A DNA stretch of 55,464 bases from Candidatus Woesearchaeota archaeon CG10_big_fil_rev_8_21_14_0_10_37_12 (lineage in GTDB: Archaea; Nanobdellota; Nanobdellia; Woesearchaeales; ARS49): positions 1-55,464 of the forward strand of contig PCYA01000016.1 of NCBI GenBank assembly GCA_002762795.1. The letters run 5' to 3'. Positions 8,865-17,450 of the stretch are shown here, in pieces. The notes under the pieces are model-generated. The model was not told where the DNA came from. It did not search any database and saw only the letters and a program-made list of their open reading frames with translations. Both the position numbers and the translations under genes were made by a program. The number at the start of each line of letters is the position of its first letter. Within the stretch, counting starts at the first letter, position 1.

Positions 8865-9542
8865 ATGGCTGGAAACCAGTGTAGTGATGAGAATTGTGTG
8901 CTATTTTTTATGAAACACCCAACTCCCGGAAAAGTTAAAACGAGACTCGCGGAAGGTTATGGAGGCCAAAAAAGTGCAGAAGTTTATGCGTGTTTTTTGC
9001 GTGATCTCTCAAGGATGTTGAGAACTGTTGATGCGCAAACGCGTGTGTGTTATGCTCCTTCTGACAAAGAAGCATGTGTTCGTAAGCTTCTCGGTAATCA
9101 GCATTCATACGAGTTAGCAGAAGGTGGTGACTTGGGAGTGATTCTTAATAGCGCGTTTCAAAATGCGTTAAGGGATCATGAGCGCGTTATTGTTATTGGA
9201 AGTGATATTCCTGATTTAGGTAAAGAAACTATTGACGGTGCGTTAGATGCCTTGCGAGAGTATGATGCGGTGATTGGTCCGACAACTGATGGAGGGTATT
9301 ATCTGCTTGGCTTTACGCGAGAAGGGTTCACTTCAGAGGCGTTCCGAAGCATTACTTGGAGTCACGATGTTGTGTATAGCCAAACATTGAATAGGCTTTC
9401 GGATAAGCGCGTTTTTGAGCTTGAAAAGCGTAGCGATATTGATACGCTTGATGATTTGCGTGCGTTTAAGGCGCGCTCAAATGGCTCAGAGTTAGAAAGT
9501 GCAGTATACGTGCGTAACGATAAGTCATTGAAAATTGATTGA
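8865..9542 (+). CDS. TIGR04282-type nucleotidyl/glycosyltransferase (DUF2064), copy 1
   Basis: 225 aa GT-A-like Rossmann protein. Diagnostic segments are MKHPTPGKVKTRLA near the N-terminus, VIGSDIPDL (metal-binding Asp), VIGPTTDGGYYLLGF and SDIDTLDDL at the end. The family name links it to arsenosugar biosynthesis in bacteria, but no arsenic genes occur here. It stands alone, while a second copy (12191-12877) is coupled to a TIGR04283 enzyme. The N-terminus is about 11 aa longer than copy 2. Its codon use seems more G-rich than its neighbours. A TATA-like TTTAAAAA at 8822-8829 and GGTAA just before the ATG support the start. The real substrate is unknown. Confidence 0.8.
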   Translation: MAGNQCSDENCVLFFMKHPTPGKVKTRLAEGYGGQKSAEVYACFLRDLSRMLRTVDAQTRVCYAPSDKEACVRKLLGNQHSYELAEGGDLGVILNSAFQNALRDHERVIVIGSDIPDLGKETIDGALDALREYDAVIGPTTDGGYYLLGFTREGFTSEAFRSITWSHDVVYSQTLNRLSDKRVFELEKRSDIDTLDDLRAFKARSNGSELESAVYVRNDKSLKID

Positions 9543-10130
9543 AAACAATTTTTTCTTGCACGTGCAATAATTGCCGAGCTGAAAAACTGCAAGTTCAGAT
9601 GCGCCAAAACGAGTCTTGGATGGACGTTGGTTTAATTCTCCAAAACCCAGCGTGATATGTGGATAAAATAATGACTGGTTTTCATAATGTTTTCCATAAT
9701 TTTTAATCCAATGAAGTGTGATTTCTTTAACATTTGCAGGTTCAAACAACATACCAATCTCAACATCATAACTGAAATAAACCCACAGAGCTTTCATAAT
9801 AAGTTCATGTAATTGTTGTAGATTTTTTGTGTTTTTAATGACGAGTTCGGACACTTTTTCTCCAGTTGGGATAATTTTAACATTTAATTTTTCAATAGTC
9901 AGATCAAAAGGAGAAAATGCTTTCGCAACGTGTTTCATTGCTTTTTTTATTTCGCATAGTTTAGTTTTATCAACACAACCCATGGCTAAAGAAATGTGTG
10001 GCAAACAACCTGTTTCATCTAATTTCAGTTTTTCTCCAAACTGATTTACTAAAGTTTTATTCATGGAAATGGCATTGTTTGTCATCTCTGCAGATGGTAG
10101 CAAAACAACATCAATGGCGATTTTTGTCAT
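9525..10130 (-). CDS. 2H phosphoesterase superfamily protein (2'-5' RNA ligase/cyclic phosphodiesterase-like)
   Basis: 201 aa with the two catalytic H-x-T/S motifs of the 2H superfamily: PHISLAMG near residue 39 and PHITLGFG near 160, about 120 aa apart. Members hydrolyse 2',3'-cyclic phosphates or make and break 2'-5' bonds in RNA. This one is close in length to ThpR-like proteins, but motif context differs and I would not name it thpR. The start at 10130 is supported by a TATA box (TTTTATATAC, about 10160-10151) 26 nt upstream, i.e. leaderless. Its 3' end overlaps the convergent gene by 18 nt. Confidence 0.78.
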   Translation of the reverse strand: MTKIAIDVVLLPSAEMTNNAISMNKTLVNQFGEKLKLDETGCLPHISLAMGCVDKTKLCEIKKAMKHVAKAFSPFDLTIEKLNVKIIPTGEKVSELVIKNTKNLQQLHELIMKALWVYFSYDVEIGMLFEPANVKEITLHWIKNYGKHYENQSLFYPHITLGFGELNQRPSKTRFGASELAVFQLGNYCTCKKKLFSINFQ

Positions 10131-10277
10131 AAGATAATTATAGATTGCTTGTATATAAAAGTGCGCGGTTAAAATGTGCAACTATTAAACGTGCACTTGA
10201 ATCACTCAGCACAAATAATATATGATATATCAATTTGAATCCTCATTACATATGAACCATTTTTTGGAGGTGTGAAT

Positions 10278-10706
10278 ATGAAAAAAACAATTGCATTGAT
10301 GTTGTTCTTGTTGCTTGTAGGTATTGTAGTAGCAGAAGAATACATTTCGCCTGTCAATGATGCGCCAGGAGGGCAGTATGTTCTTGAAAAGCAGACAGCA
10401 ACAAGAGAGCTTTTCAGAGGAAAAACCGCACTTGAGGTTGAACAAGAGTTTTACGGGGATTTACTCGCACAAACAGGAAGGCGTGTTGAGCTCGGTTCTG
10501 TGCCACGTGTGAAACAGACTGGTAAGTTTTATAGATCGCCAACAGGTTTAGTTGTGGGCGCACTTGGAGAACATTTTGCTGTTGAGAACGCAAGAAGCAT
10601 TGAAGAGGTCGAATCTCGAGCTACACTAGCGTTTAGAACAGATGCTACGGATAACAGGCAAACACCGTATATGCGGTCAGTGTTTAGAAAAAACAGTTGG
10701 AATTAA
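10278..10706 (+). CDS. small secreted protein of unknown function
   Basis: 142 aa. A clear signal peptide (KKT, then a hydrophobic run ALMLFLLLVGIVVA) ends near residue 21 before EEYISPVND. The mature part has no Cys and no further membrane segment; it is mixed alpha/beta in character with FRGKTALEVEQEFY and SPTGLVVGALGEHF. I recognise no family. The start at 10278 is set by a strong GGAGGT site at 10266-10271; an in-frame GTG two codons upstream is too close to it. A poly-T tract follows the stop. It is probably monocistronic. Confidence 0.75.
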   Translation: MKKTIALMLFLLLVGIVVAEEYISPVNDAPGGQYVLEKQTATRELFRGKTALEVEQEFYGDLLAQTGRRVELGSVPRVKQTGKFYRSPTGLVVGALGEHFAVENARSIEEVESRATLAFRTDATDNRQTPYMRSVFRKNSWN

Positions 10707-10722
10707 TTTTTTCTTTTTTTTT
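10705..10722 (+). terminator. poly-T transcription terminator
   Basis: An 18-nt tract of T with a single C interruption directly after the stop of the secreted protein gene. Archaeal RNA polymerase terminates at such T-runs without needing a hairpin. Confidence 0.5.
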
Positions 10723-10726
10723 GGAC

Positions 10727-11416
10727 TCATGTATTGTTTTGCCCCATTTTTGATCGTTTGTACCAAGTCGTTCCTGCAATAAGTACTGCAAATAAGACAA
10801 GTGGGATGAGCACTTCAACACTCAGTAAATTTGTAAGTTGGAATCCGTCTGCAAGGATTTTTTCTCCAATTATTGCGAATAAGTATGTGTAGATAAACGT
10901 GCCTGGGATCATACCAAGCAAGGTTGCAAAAAAGTAATCTTTGAATTTTATCTTTGTGAGACCTGATGCGTAATTAATTCCAATAAAAGGAAATATAGGT
11001 ATTAGGCGTAATAATAGTATGACAGCAAAGCCATTCTTTTCTACTTTTTTTTCAAACTCATTTAACCGTTCACCCATAAGGCTTTTTACGAAATCTCTTC
11101 CAAGGTATTGTGCTACAAAAAACGCTAAGCTTGCACCAATTGTTGCACCAAGCAGGTTGACGAGAGTTCCAAACCACGTGCCAAACAAAATTGCGCCAAC
11201 AAATGTAAGAATCGTTCCAGGAACAGAAACTAATGTTCCGAGTGCGTACACAACAATAAAAATGAGAAAACTCAAAGTTCCAAAACTCAATACGAAATCG
11301 TGAATAAATTCTTGGGTAAGCGTTTCAGACAGAGGAGAAAACTTGAAAATGTACACTGTCAAACTGAGCAAGGCAATAAGTAAAATAAACTTAAACAAGT
11401 GCTTTGCGCGTTTCAT
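10727..11416 (-). CDS. TVP38/TMEM64 (SNARE-associated/DedA-like) membrane protein
   Basis: 229 aa with about six hydrophobic segments. The family core is clear: SVPGTILTFVGAILFG, then LLGATIGASLAFFVAQYLGR and the C-terminal GLTKIKFKDYFFATLLG. TVP38/VTT-domain proteins are integral membrane proteins implicated in lipid scrambling or membrane maintenance; no substrate can be read from sequence. It is convergent with the small secreted protein gene, separated by the T-run. Confidence 0.85.
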   Translation of the reverse strand: MKRAKHLFKFILLIALLSLTVYIFKFSPLSETLTQEFIHDFVLSFGTLSFLIFIVVYALGTLVSVPGTILTFVGAILFGTWFGTLVNLLGATIGASLAFFVAQYLGRDFVKSLMGERLNEFEKKVEKNGFAVILLLRLIPIFPFIGINYASGLTKIKFKDYFFATLLGMIPGTFIYTYLFAIIGEKILADGFQLTNLLSVEVLIPLVLFAVLIAGTTWYKRSKMGQNNT

Positions 11417-11504
11417 ACCTGTTGATGAGTTGTGTTAGCTTAAATGTCTTTCTTAACAGGTTAAACCAATTATTTAAATAAGTTTACTGAAGCAAAAAAA
11501 GATC

Positions 11505-12194
11505 ATGCGAGTCTCAATAATAATGCCTGTTATTAATGAAGCAGACATAATTGAAAAAACATTGCAAACAGTAAAAAAACAAAAACCCTACGAAATAATT
11601 GTTGTGGACGGAGGAAGTACAGACAACACAGTTGAAATTGCCAGAAAATATGCAAAAGTCATATTACATGACAAATCTGAAAAATGCTGGCGGTCTGTGC
11701 TTATGAACAAAGGCGCAAAAAAAGCAACAGGAGAAATATTATTATTTTTGCATGCAGATACTGAATTGCCAAAACACGCAATAAAAGAAATTCAAAACGT
11801 GTTAAAAGAAGAGAAGTATCAAGGCGGTGGGTTTTCATTGCATATTAATTCAAAAAATCTTTGGCTTGGAATCATTGCAAAAACAACTTCTCTTCGTTCA
11901 TCCATAACAAAAATACCACGAGGAGACCAAGCACAATTTGTAAAAAACAGTTTGTTTCAAAAAATAGGCTGTTATAAAGAAATTCCAATCATGGAAGATA
12001 TTGATTTGATGAAAAAAATACGTAAACAAAAAAAGAAAATAAAAATAATGAAGCACTGTGTAAAAACATCTGCAAGACGTTGGGAAAAAGAAGGAATAAT
12101 GTATTGTACGTTACGAAATTGGCTTCTTGTTATTTTCTACGTATTTAGTGCATCACCCGAATGGCTTGTTAAACTTTATCAGAGGAATAAATGA
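11505..12194 (+). CDS. TIGR04283-type family 2 glycosyltransferase
   Basis: 229 aa GT-A enzyme. It has the N-terminal MPVINEADIIEKTLQ, the sugar-nucleotide motif VVDGGSTDNT near 35-44 and HADTELP (DxD equivalent) near 87, then PRGDQAQFVK and MEDIDL typical of TIGR04283. A TATA box (TATTTAAATA, 11471-11480) lies about 28 nt before the ATG, so the mRNA is leaderless. Its stop overlaps the next gene's ATG by 4 nt, an arrangement widely seen for TIGR04283-TIGR04282 pairs. The arsenosugar label comes from bacterial clusters; here a lipid or surface glycan product is equally possible. Confidence 0.82.
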   Translation: MRVSIIMPVINEADIIEKTLQTVKKQKPYEIIVVDGGSTDNTVEIARKYAKVILHDKSEKCWRSVLMNKGAKKATGEILLFLHADTELPKHAIKEIQNVLKEEKYQGGGFSLHINSKNLWLGIIAKTTSLRSSITKIPRGDQAQFVKNSLFQKIGCYKEIPIMEDIDLMKKIRKQKKKIKIMKHCVKTSARRWEKEGIMYCTLRNWLLVIFYVFSASPEWLVKLYQRNK

Positions 12195-12877
12195 AACAGT
12201 GTATTTTGTTTTATGTGAAATACCCAAAGAAAGGGTATGTGAAGACGAGACTAGCAAAGAACTTTGGAGAGGAAGAAACACTAAAACTGTATCGTTGCTT
12301 TGTAGAAGATATGATGCTAACACTTGAGCACGTTCAATCAGACATACGTATTTGTTTTACTCCGGAAGACAAAAAAAAAGCGTTTCAAAAATGGCTTGGA
12401 AATCACCATTCATTTTTTGTTCAAAAAGGCAAAGATCTTGGAGAGCGTTTGAAAAATAGTTTTATTGAAGCATTCAATGCCAAATACGATCGTGTTATTG
12501 TGTTGGGAAGTGATAGTCCTGACCTTCCAGCAGAAATGGTTACTGAAGCATTTGAGAAGCTTGAAACGCATGATGTTGTAATTGGTCCAGCAGAAGACGG
12601 CGGATATTATTTGCTCGGCTTCAAAAAAGAACAATTCACGCATGGCGTGTTTGATAATATTTCATGGAGTACGAAAAAAGTATTTCAGGAAACAATAAAT
12701 AAATTAAAAAGAAAAAACGTATGTGTGCTTCCAACATGGACTGATATAGATACTCTTGATGACCTCAAAAAACTCGTTGAAAGAAACCAAAAAACAAAGT
12801 TCAGCAAGTCAAAAACAATGCAATATGCTTCAAAAATCATAAAAAAGATGTACTATGGTGATTTTTTCGGGCTTTAG
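12191..12877 (+). CDS. TIGR04282-type nucleotidyl/glycosyltransferase (DUF2064), copy 2
   Basis: 228 aa, clearly paralogous to the protein at 8865-9542: shared KTRLAKNFGEEE, VLGSDSPDLP, VIGPAEDGGYYLLGF and TDIDTLDDL. The ATG overlaps the TIGR04283 stop (ATGA), so the two are translationally coupled and probably act in one pathway. It has a 25-aa Lys-rich C-terminal tail not present in copy 1. Substrate unknown. Confidence 0.82.
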   Translation: MKQCILFYVKYPKKGYVKTRLAKNFGEEETLKLYRCFVEDMMLTLEHVQSDIRICFTPEDKKKAFQKWLGNHHSFFVQKGKDLGERLKNSFIEAFNAKYDRVIVLGSDSPDLPAEMVTEAFEKLETHDVVIGPAEDGGYYLLGFKKEQFTHGVFDNISWSTKKVFQETINKLKRKNVCVLPTWTDIDTLDDLKKLVERNQKTKFSKSKTMQYASKIIKKMYYGDFFGL

Positions 12878-12902
12878 ATCCAGATTGAAACCAATAGGTG
12901 CG

Positions 12903-13565
12903 TTAAGATATGTGTGATCCTTTTTTCTTGAATGCGTTCCAGTCGTCTAAGAATTTTTTTAATCCACTGTCTGTTAATGGATGGTGGAATAGCTTTTCAA
13001 AAACAGCGTAAGGCATAGTGCATATATCTGCCCCTATTAATGCTGCTTGTTTTACGTGCTCTGAACTCCTTGTGCTTGCAAAGAGAATTTTTGTTTTAAA
13101 ATTGTAATTGTTGTATATTTGTCTTATCTCATGAACCATATCTATGCCTGTTTGCCCTATGTCATCTAGGCGACCGACAAAAGGGCTGACACACCAAGCT
13201 CCTGCTTTTGCTGCAAGCAATGCTTGATTTGGGCTGAAGCATAATGTTACGTTAACTTTTATTCCTTGTTTACTTAGTTGTTTTACTGCTTTTATTCCTT
13301 CAGGAATGAGTGGAATTTTGACCACCACGTTTTTGCCAAGTTTGACGAGTTGTTTTGCTTCTTTAATCATTCCCTCAGTGTTTGTGTTTACAACTTCTGC
13401 ACTGACAGGCCCGTTTACGATCTTACAAATAACTTTGATTGTTTGGTGAAAGTCTTTGCCTTCTTTTGCAATCAAGCTAGGATTGGTTGTTACACCGTCC
13501 AGTACACCGAATGCTGCTGCGCGTTCAACCTCTTTTACGCTTCCTGTGTCAAGAAAAATTTGCAT
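12903..13565 (-). CDS. transaldolase-like fructose-6-phosphate aldolase
   Basis: 220 aa, the usual length of the FSA/small transaldolase group. Motifs: MQIFLDTGSVKEV start, GVTTNPSLIAKEG near 24-36, Schiff-base Lys in VVVKIPLIPEG near 84, CFSPNQA, SPFVGRLDDIG near 128-138, and the C-terminal MPYAVFEKLFHHPLTDSGL. The enzyme makes or splits fructose-6-phosphate or transfers dihydroxyacetone; sequence does not separate aldolase from transaldolase. A TATA box (ATTTATAAAA, about 13595-13586) lies 26 nt upstream, so it is leaderless. It could supply erythrose-4-phosphate or ribose units in an organism with a reduced pentose pathway (inference). Confidence 0.88.
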   Translation of the reverse strand: MQIFLDTGSVKEVERAAAFGVLDGVTTNPSLIAKEGKDFHQTIKVICKIVNGPVSAEVVNTNTEGMIKEAKQLVKLGKNVVVKIPLIPEGIKAVKQLSKQGIKVNVTLCFSPNQALLAAKAGAWCVSPFVGRLDDIGQTGIDMVHEIRQIYNNYNFKTKILFASTRSSEHVKQAALIGADICTMPYAVFEKLFHHPLTDSGLKKFLDDWNAFKKKGSHIS

Positions 13566-13645
13566 GTACTTTTATGAGTTTGTGTTTTTTATAAATCTTT
13601 TTGTTAAAGATCACATTTTTAAAAGCAAAACGTATTCTGTGTGTG

Positions 13646-14650
13646 ATGAAAACACGTACAAGCATGATTGTTGTAGGAATTTTCTTTTTACTTGTGATTG
13701 GAATTACTGTTTATTTCAACAAGCCAAAAGTTTCTGGAGACTTGCCTGAGTTCTTTGATGATGCTGTTCAAGCAGATGAAAAACAAAAAGTGCCAAAAGA
13801 TCATGCTTATCCAAAAATTAACGAAGCATTGTTTGACTTTATCAACGAAAATAAAGTATCAGGGGGCGTTCCAAAGGATGGAATTCCTGCAATAGACAAC
13901 CCCAAATATGTCTCAGCACAGAAAGCAGAACAAAAAAGTTATGTTAAAGATGATGAAATCGTATTTGGTATCGCATACAAAGATAAAACACTTGCATTCC
14001 CACAAGATATTATGTACTGGCATGAAATTGCAAACGAAGAAGTTAATGGTGAAAAAATATCAGTAACGTATTGTCCGCTTACGGGAAGTGTTATTGGGTA
14101 CAAAGGTAAGAATTTGGGAGTGAGCGGTGTATTGTATAACAGCAATTTGGTCTTGTATGACAGAGAAACAAATAGCGAAATACCGCAAATATTGGGCGTT
14201 GGCGTTACTGGTGATTTGCGAGGAACGTATCTTGAACAGTTTCCTGTGATTGTCACAGACTGGAAACATTGGAAAACACAGCATCCAGACACGCGAGTTT
14301 TATCACTGGAAACTGGACATAATAGAAATTATGATCGCAATCCTTACCCGGGATATGATGACTTATTGCGAGTATGGTTTCCGCTTGCAGCCAAAAGTGA
14401 TAAATTCAAAACAAAAGACTGGGTGTTTGGCATTAAGAATAATGGTGAATTCCTTGCAGTGCCAAAAGAACAATTCAAAACAGTACAAAAAGATAAAATC
14501 ATTCTTGGTGGCGACGAAATTAAATTAGAATATGACTCAACATTCCAAACCATGCGAGCGTACAACGAAAATGAAGAAATACCTGCAATACAAATGTACT
14601 GGTTTGCGTGGTATGCGTATTATCCTGAAACTCGCGTGTGGAAACAATAG
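13646..14650 (+). CDS. DUF3179 domain-containing membrane-anchored protein
   Basis: 334 aa. An N-terminal signal anchor (SMIVVGIFFLLVIGITVYF) is followed by the DUF3179 domain: VTYCPLTGSVIGY, GVSGVLYNSNLVLYD, and QILGVGVTGDLRGTYLE, in the usual order. The start ATG at 13646 is placed by a TTTTAAAAG box at 13617-13625, giving a leaderless transcript. DUF3179 has no assigned activity; its single conserved Cys in YCPLTG is retained. It is convergent with the copper/redox operon, so both may contribute extracytoplasmic redox functions (inference only). Confidence 0.85.
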   Translation: MKTRTSMIVVGIFFLLVIGITVYFNKPKVSGDLPEFFDDAVQADEKQKVPKDHAYPKINEALFDFINENKVSGGVPKDGIPAIDNPKYVSAQKAEQKSYVKDDEIVFGIAYKDKTLAFPQDIMYWHEIANEEVNGEKISVTYCPLTGSVIGYKGKNLGVSGVLYNSNLVLYDRETNSEIPQILGVGVTGDLRGTYLEQFPVIVTDWKHWKTQHPDTRVLSLETGHNRNYDRNPYPGYDDLLRVWFPLAAKSDKFKTKDWVFGIKNNGEFLAVPKEQFKTVQKDKIILGGDEIKLEYDSTFQTMRAYNENEEIPAIQMYWFAWYAYYPETRVWKQ

Positions 14651-14679
14651 TTTAGAGAGGTATGATGCTTTCTAAACTA
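14648..14679. terminator. hairpin between convergent genes
   Basis: Perfect 9-bp arms TAGTTTAGA (14648-14656) and TCTAAACTA (14671-14679) begin at the DUF3179 stop codon. A/T-rich tracts follow on both sides (14684-14715), so it may end transcription in both directions. Confidence 0.5.
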
Positions 14680-14724
14680 CGGTTAATAAAAAAGTGTCTT
14701 TTTGTTAACTTGAGTTAAAAATTT

Positions 14725-15108
14725 TTATTCCACTGTGATCTTTCCTTTCATTTCTCGATGTCCTGGTCCGCAGGGTACGTTGCATTTGTATTCGAATGTT
14801 CCTGTTTTGTCAGCAACAAATTCAACAGTTTCTTCTTGTCCCGGGCTTATTGGTCCTGTTTCTATATCAAATTCAGGGAGTTTAAGCCCGTGTATTCCTT
14901 CACTGCTGGTTACTTTGATTCTTACAGTGTCTCCTTTGTTAATAACAACATTTTCTTGAGTGAATGCCCAGTTATGTGCATCTATTGTTAATTCTTTTAT
15001 TTCGCCAGTTTTATCTACTGTTTCTTTTACAACATTTCCTGTTGCTCCATTGCACGCAGCTAAAAATAAAAGTCCAAAAATGGCAAATGTTATTGTTCTT
15101 TTTTTCAT
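14725..15108 (-). CDS. CuA-type cupredoxin lipoprotein (COX2-like copper domain)
   Basis: 127 aa. A lipobox-like LAAC puts the lipid-modified Cys at residue 19. The C-terminus carries C109-NVP-C113-GPG-H117-RE-M120, exactly the C-x3-C-x3-H-x2-M pattern of binuclear CuA centres in cytochrome oxidase subunit II and N2O reductase, with the first His ligand in EGIHGLKL. It is therefore likely an anchored electron carrier. No oxidase subunit I gene is present; the adjacent multicopper oxidase is the obvious partner. Last gene of the copper operon. Confidence 0.85.
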   Translation of the reverse strand: MKKRTITFAIFGLLFLAACNGATGNVVKETVDKTGEIKELTIDAHNWAFTQENVVINKGDTVRIKVTSSEGIHGLKLPEFDIETGPISPGQEETVEFVADKTGTFEYKCNVPCGPGHREMKGKITVE

Positions 15109-15124
15109 TTTTTAATCCTCCATT

Positions 15125-16678
15125 TTATTCAACAACCAGACTAGTCATCATTCCGCTTTCTAAGTGTTCTGCTATGTGGCAGTGAAGCATCCATTCGCCA
15201 GGATTGGTGACGTCAACAAGAATATCAACTGTTTTGCCGACCGGAACAAGTACTGTGTCTTTCCACACAAAATTTTCAGTTGGCACACCATCAACTGAGA
15301 GCACCAAGAATCTTTGTCCGTGCAGGTGTATTGGGTGTTGCATTGGGTGCATGCTTTTTGGATCATTAAATAGTCTGATTTTGATTTTTTCTCCAATTTT
15401 AGCGTGCATTTTGAAGTCCATGTTTTTTTGTTCAGATGTGTGATCTTTAAGAATCCATGTGAGTGTACTGCTGTCGAACATTTCGTTCATCAATGGCATT
15501 GTGTCCTCCCATTCGATACCATCTTGTGGGTGTTCAGCTTCATGCATCATGTCCATGTTCATGCTTGGCATGTCTATTGTCAGATCAATCTGATAATCAA
15601 CTGGGTTGTCAAAGTAGGCTTTGAACATGGCAACGTCCTCACGTACCTTTTTGTTTTCTCTGAGCGTGTTAAATTCTGTTGAGAAATCTTTTTCTTTTTT
15701 TGTTTCTTTAACTTTGACTGTTCCAAGCGTGTATGTTTTTTCTGGTGTTAAATGTTGTATTGGGTATTCTCCCGGGTTTTCAAAATAAACTTCCAATATG
15801 TATCTTTCTGCTGGTGCAATTAAAACGCTTTCAACAAATGTTTCTTGTTCGTATTTGCTCATGTCTCCTGCAATAAGTTTCATTTTTGCATTGCCAAAGT
15901 TGATGTTGAACGGGCGAACATTTGCCACGGTTGTTATGTAAAATCGTAAAACAGACCCTTGATCAACCTCTAAAGCGTATTCTGTTTCTCCATTTACGAG
16001 CATGACGTTTCCGAATCGGCCCATTATTGCAAACTTTGCGTGTTCTTTTCCGAATGGTATAATGTTGTTATCTTGAATAAATATGTCGTCTAGAACAAGA
16101 AGTTCTTCTTTGTTAACAGGGCTGTAATAATCTGTTTGTAACGATTCTACAATCATATTTCCTGCCAGTCCTGAGTCTTGTTGTATGTCTTCTCTCACGT
16201 GTGGGTGGTACCAGTAAATTCCTTCATCTGGAAAATACAAATTGTATTGATAACTTTCACCTGGTTTTATTGGTTCCTGGCTAACTCCTGGAACACCGTC
16301 ATCTTTGATGTTGTGCCGCAGTCCGTGCCAGTGAATGGTTGTGTTCTGATCTATGTTGTTCCGGAAATTAATTGTTATTGTTGATCCTTTTTTTGCGCGC
16401 AGTGCAACGCCTGGTATTTGTCCGTTGTACCCGTACATTTTGTACTGCTTGCCGTTTATTTCCTTAACTACAATATCTGCGTTTAAGCTGAAAACAGATC
16501 CGTCTTTTAAGTCAACAATTGTTGATTCTTTTGCTTGAAAAAGTTCTGTTATGTCGTGTTTTTCTCCCGGTAGAAAAGTATCGTTTTCTGTTTGTTTTTC
16601 TTTTTTTAAATTTGACAATAGCAGCGCTAAAACTATTATGATTGAAATTCCAATAATGATTTTTGTTTGTTTTTTCAT
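15125..16678 (-). CDS. multicopper oxidase (laccase/CueO-like)
   Basis: 517 aa three-domain multicopper oxidase with an N-terminal hydrophobic anchor (IIIGISIIIVLALLLSNL). All ligand motifs are present: TIHWHG near 111-116, YWYHPH near 155, HPMQHPIHLHG near 444-454 and H499-C500-H501 with H505 and axial M510 for the type 1 site. A Met/His-rich insert (MPSMNMDMMHEAEH, roughly residues 376-390) resembles the cuprous-ion region of CueO/CopA enzymes. It should oxidise Cu(I) or organic substrates outside the cell and reduce O2 to water. It sits between CcdA and CuA genes in one operon. A nitrite reductase is unlikely given three domains and the C-terminal HCH motif. Confidence 0.92.
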   Translation of the reverse strand: MKKQTKIIIGISIIIVLALLLSNLKKEKQTENDTFLPGEKHDITELFQAKESTIVDLKDGSVFSLNADIVVKEINGKQYKMYGYNGQIPGVALRAKKGSTITINFRNNIDQNTTIHWHGLRHNIKDDGVPGVSQEPIKPGESYQYNLYFPDEGIYWYHPHVREDIQQDSGLAGNMIVESLQTDYYSPVNKEELLVLDDIFIQDNNIIPFGKEHAKFAIMGRFGNVMLVNGETEYALEVDQGSVLRFYITTVANVRPFNINFGNAKMKLIAGDMSKYEQETFVESVLIAPAERYILEVYFENPGEYPIQHLTPEKTYTLGTVKVKETKKEKDFSTEFNTLRENKKVREDVAMFKAYFDNPVDYQIDLTIDMPSMNMDMMHEAEHPQDGIEWEDTMPLMNEMFDSSTLTWILKDHTSEQKNMDFKMHAKIGEKIKIRLFNDPKSMHPMQHPIHLHGQRFLVLSVDGVPTENFVWKDTVLVPVGKTVDILVDVTNPGEWMLHCHIAEHLESGMMTSLVVE

Positions 16679-16681
16679 GTT

Positions 16682-17446
16682 TTACTTTGAGTTAATTAAA
16701 CTTGCAAGTTTGTCTTCCAGATCGAATATGAATTCTGTTATTCCTGGAAACGTGTTTGTGAGTGCATATGGCACATTAAAGATAAACAAAAGCCCCAAGG
16801 ATATAAACAATATGCCGCTGAGTATGTTTGTGCTGTGCACATAAAAGCTTTTTTTGCCAAGTTTAAGTTCAAATAATTTTCCGTGCAGGATGCACCATAT
16901 TTTTCCGTCGCGTGGAAGTTTGTCAAGCCATACTGAGAATAGTATGAGTGGAAATACTAAGCCGAGAGAATAAATAAATAATAACAATCCTCCTGTGAAC
17001 ATTGTTTTTGTGTTTGCTGCAAGAATGAGCATGAATCCAAGAACTGGTCCGATGCAGCCAGACCATGTTAATCCAAATGCGCCGCCAAAAAGGTATGCTC
17101 CAAGTTTTGTGCGTTTTCTTTGTTGAGTTATTGGTTTGGTTAATTTGAAGTTTTTTCCTGTGATGCTGAGAATTCCAAATAAAATAAGCAAAAATCCGAA
17201 GACATAAACTAGTTCTTGTTTGTAAGATAGTATGAATTTGCCGATCGTTCCTGCTGCCACTCCTAATAATGTGTATATGGTTGCGAGTCCAAAGCCGAAA
17301 AATAAGGTGTTTGTTGTTACTTTTTTGTGTTCTGATGTTCCTGCGTATGCAATGTATGCTGGCAATACTGGAAGTGTGCATGGTGCGAGGAAAGTAAAAA
17401 TTCCTGCAATGAATGCCACCAGTATGTAAAGTAATGTTTCCATCAT
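16682..17446 (-). CDS. CcdA/DsbD-like transmembrane thiol-disulfide transporter
   Basis: 254 aa with about six membrane segments. It has the two family cysteines: FLAPCTLPVLPAY near residue 23 and WSGCIGPVLGFM near 131, which pass electrons from cytoplasmic thioredoxin to extracytoplasmic thiols. The ATG at 17446 lies 4 nt after the preceding stop; the longer frame begins with TTG inside that gene. In this operon it likely keeps copper-site cysteines of the cupredoxins reduced for metal loading, as CcdA does for haem or CuA assembly elsewhere. Confidence 0.85.
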   Translation of the reverse strand: MMETLLYILVAFIAGIFTFLAPCTLPVLPAYIAYAGTSEHKKVTTNTLFFGFGLATIYTLLGVAAGTIGKFILSYKQELVYVFGFLLILFGILSITGKNFKLTKPITQQRKRTKLGAYLFGGAFGLTWSGCIGPVLGFMLILAANTKTMFTGGLLLFIYSLGLVFPLILFSVWLDKLPRDGKIWCILHGKLFELKLGKKSFYVHSTNILSGILFISLGLLFIFNVPYALTNTFPGITEFIFDLEDKLASLINSK

Positions 17447-17450
17447 TTGT

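Noticed and set aside
8865-12877. Arsenosugar biosynthesis pathway
   Set aside because: Only family names suggest it; no arsenite methyltransferase or other arsenic gene is present.
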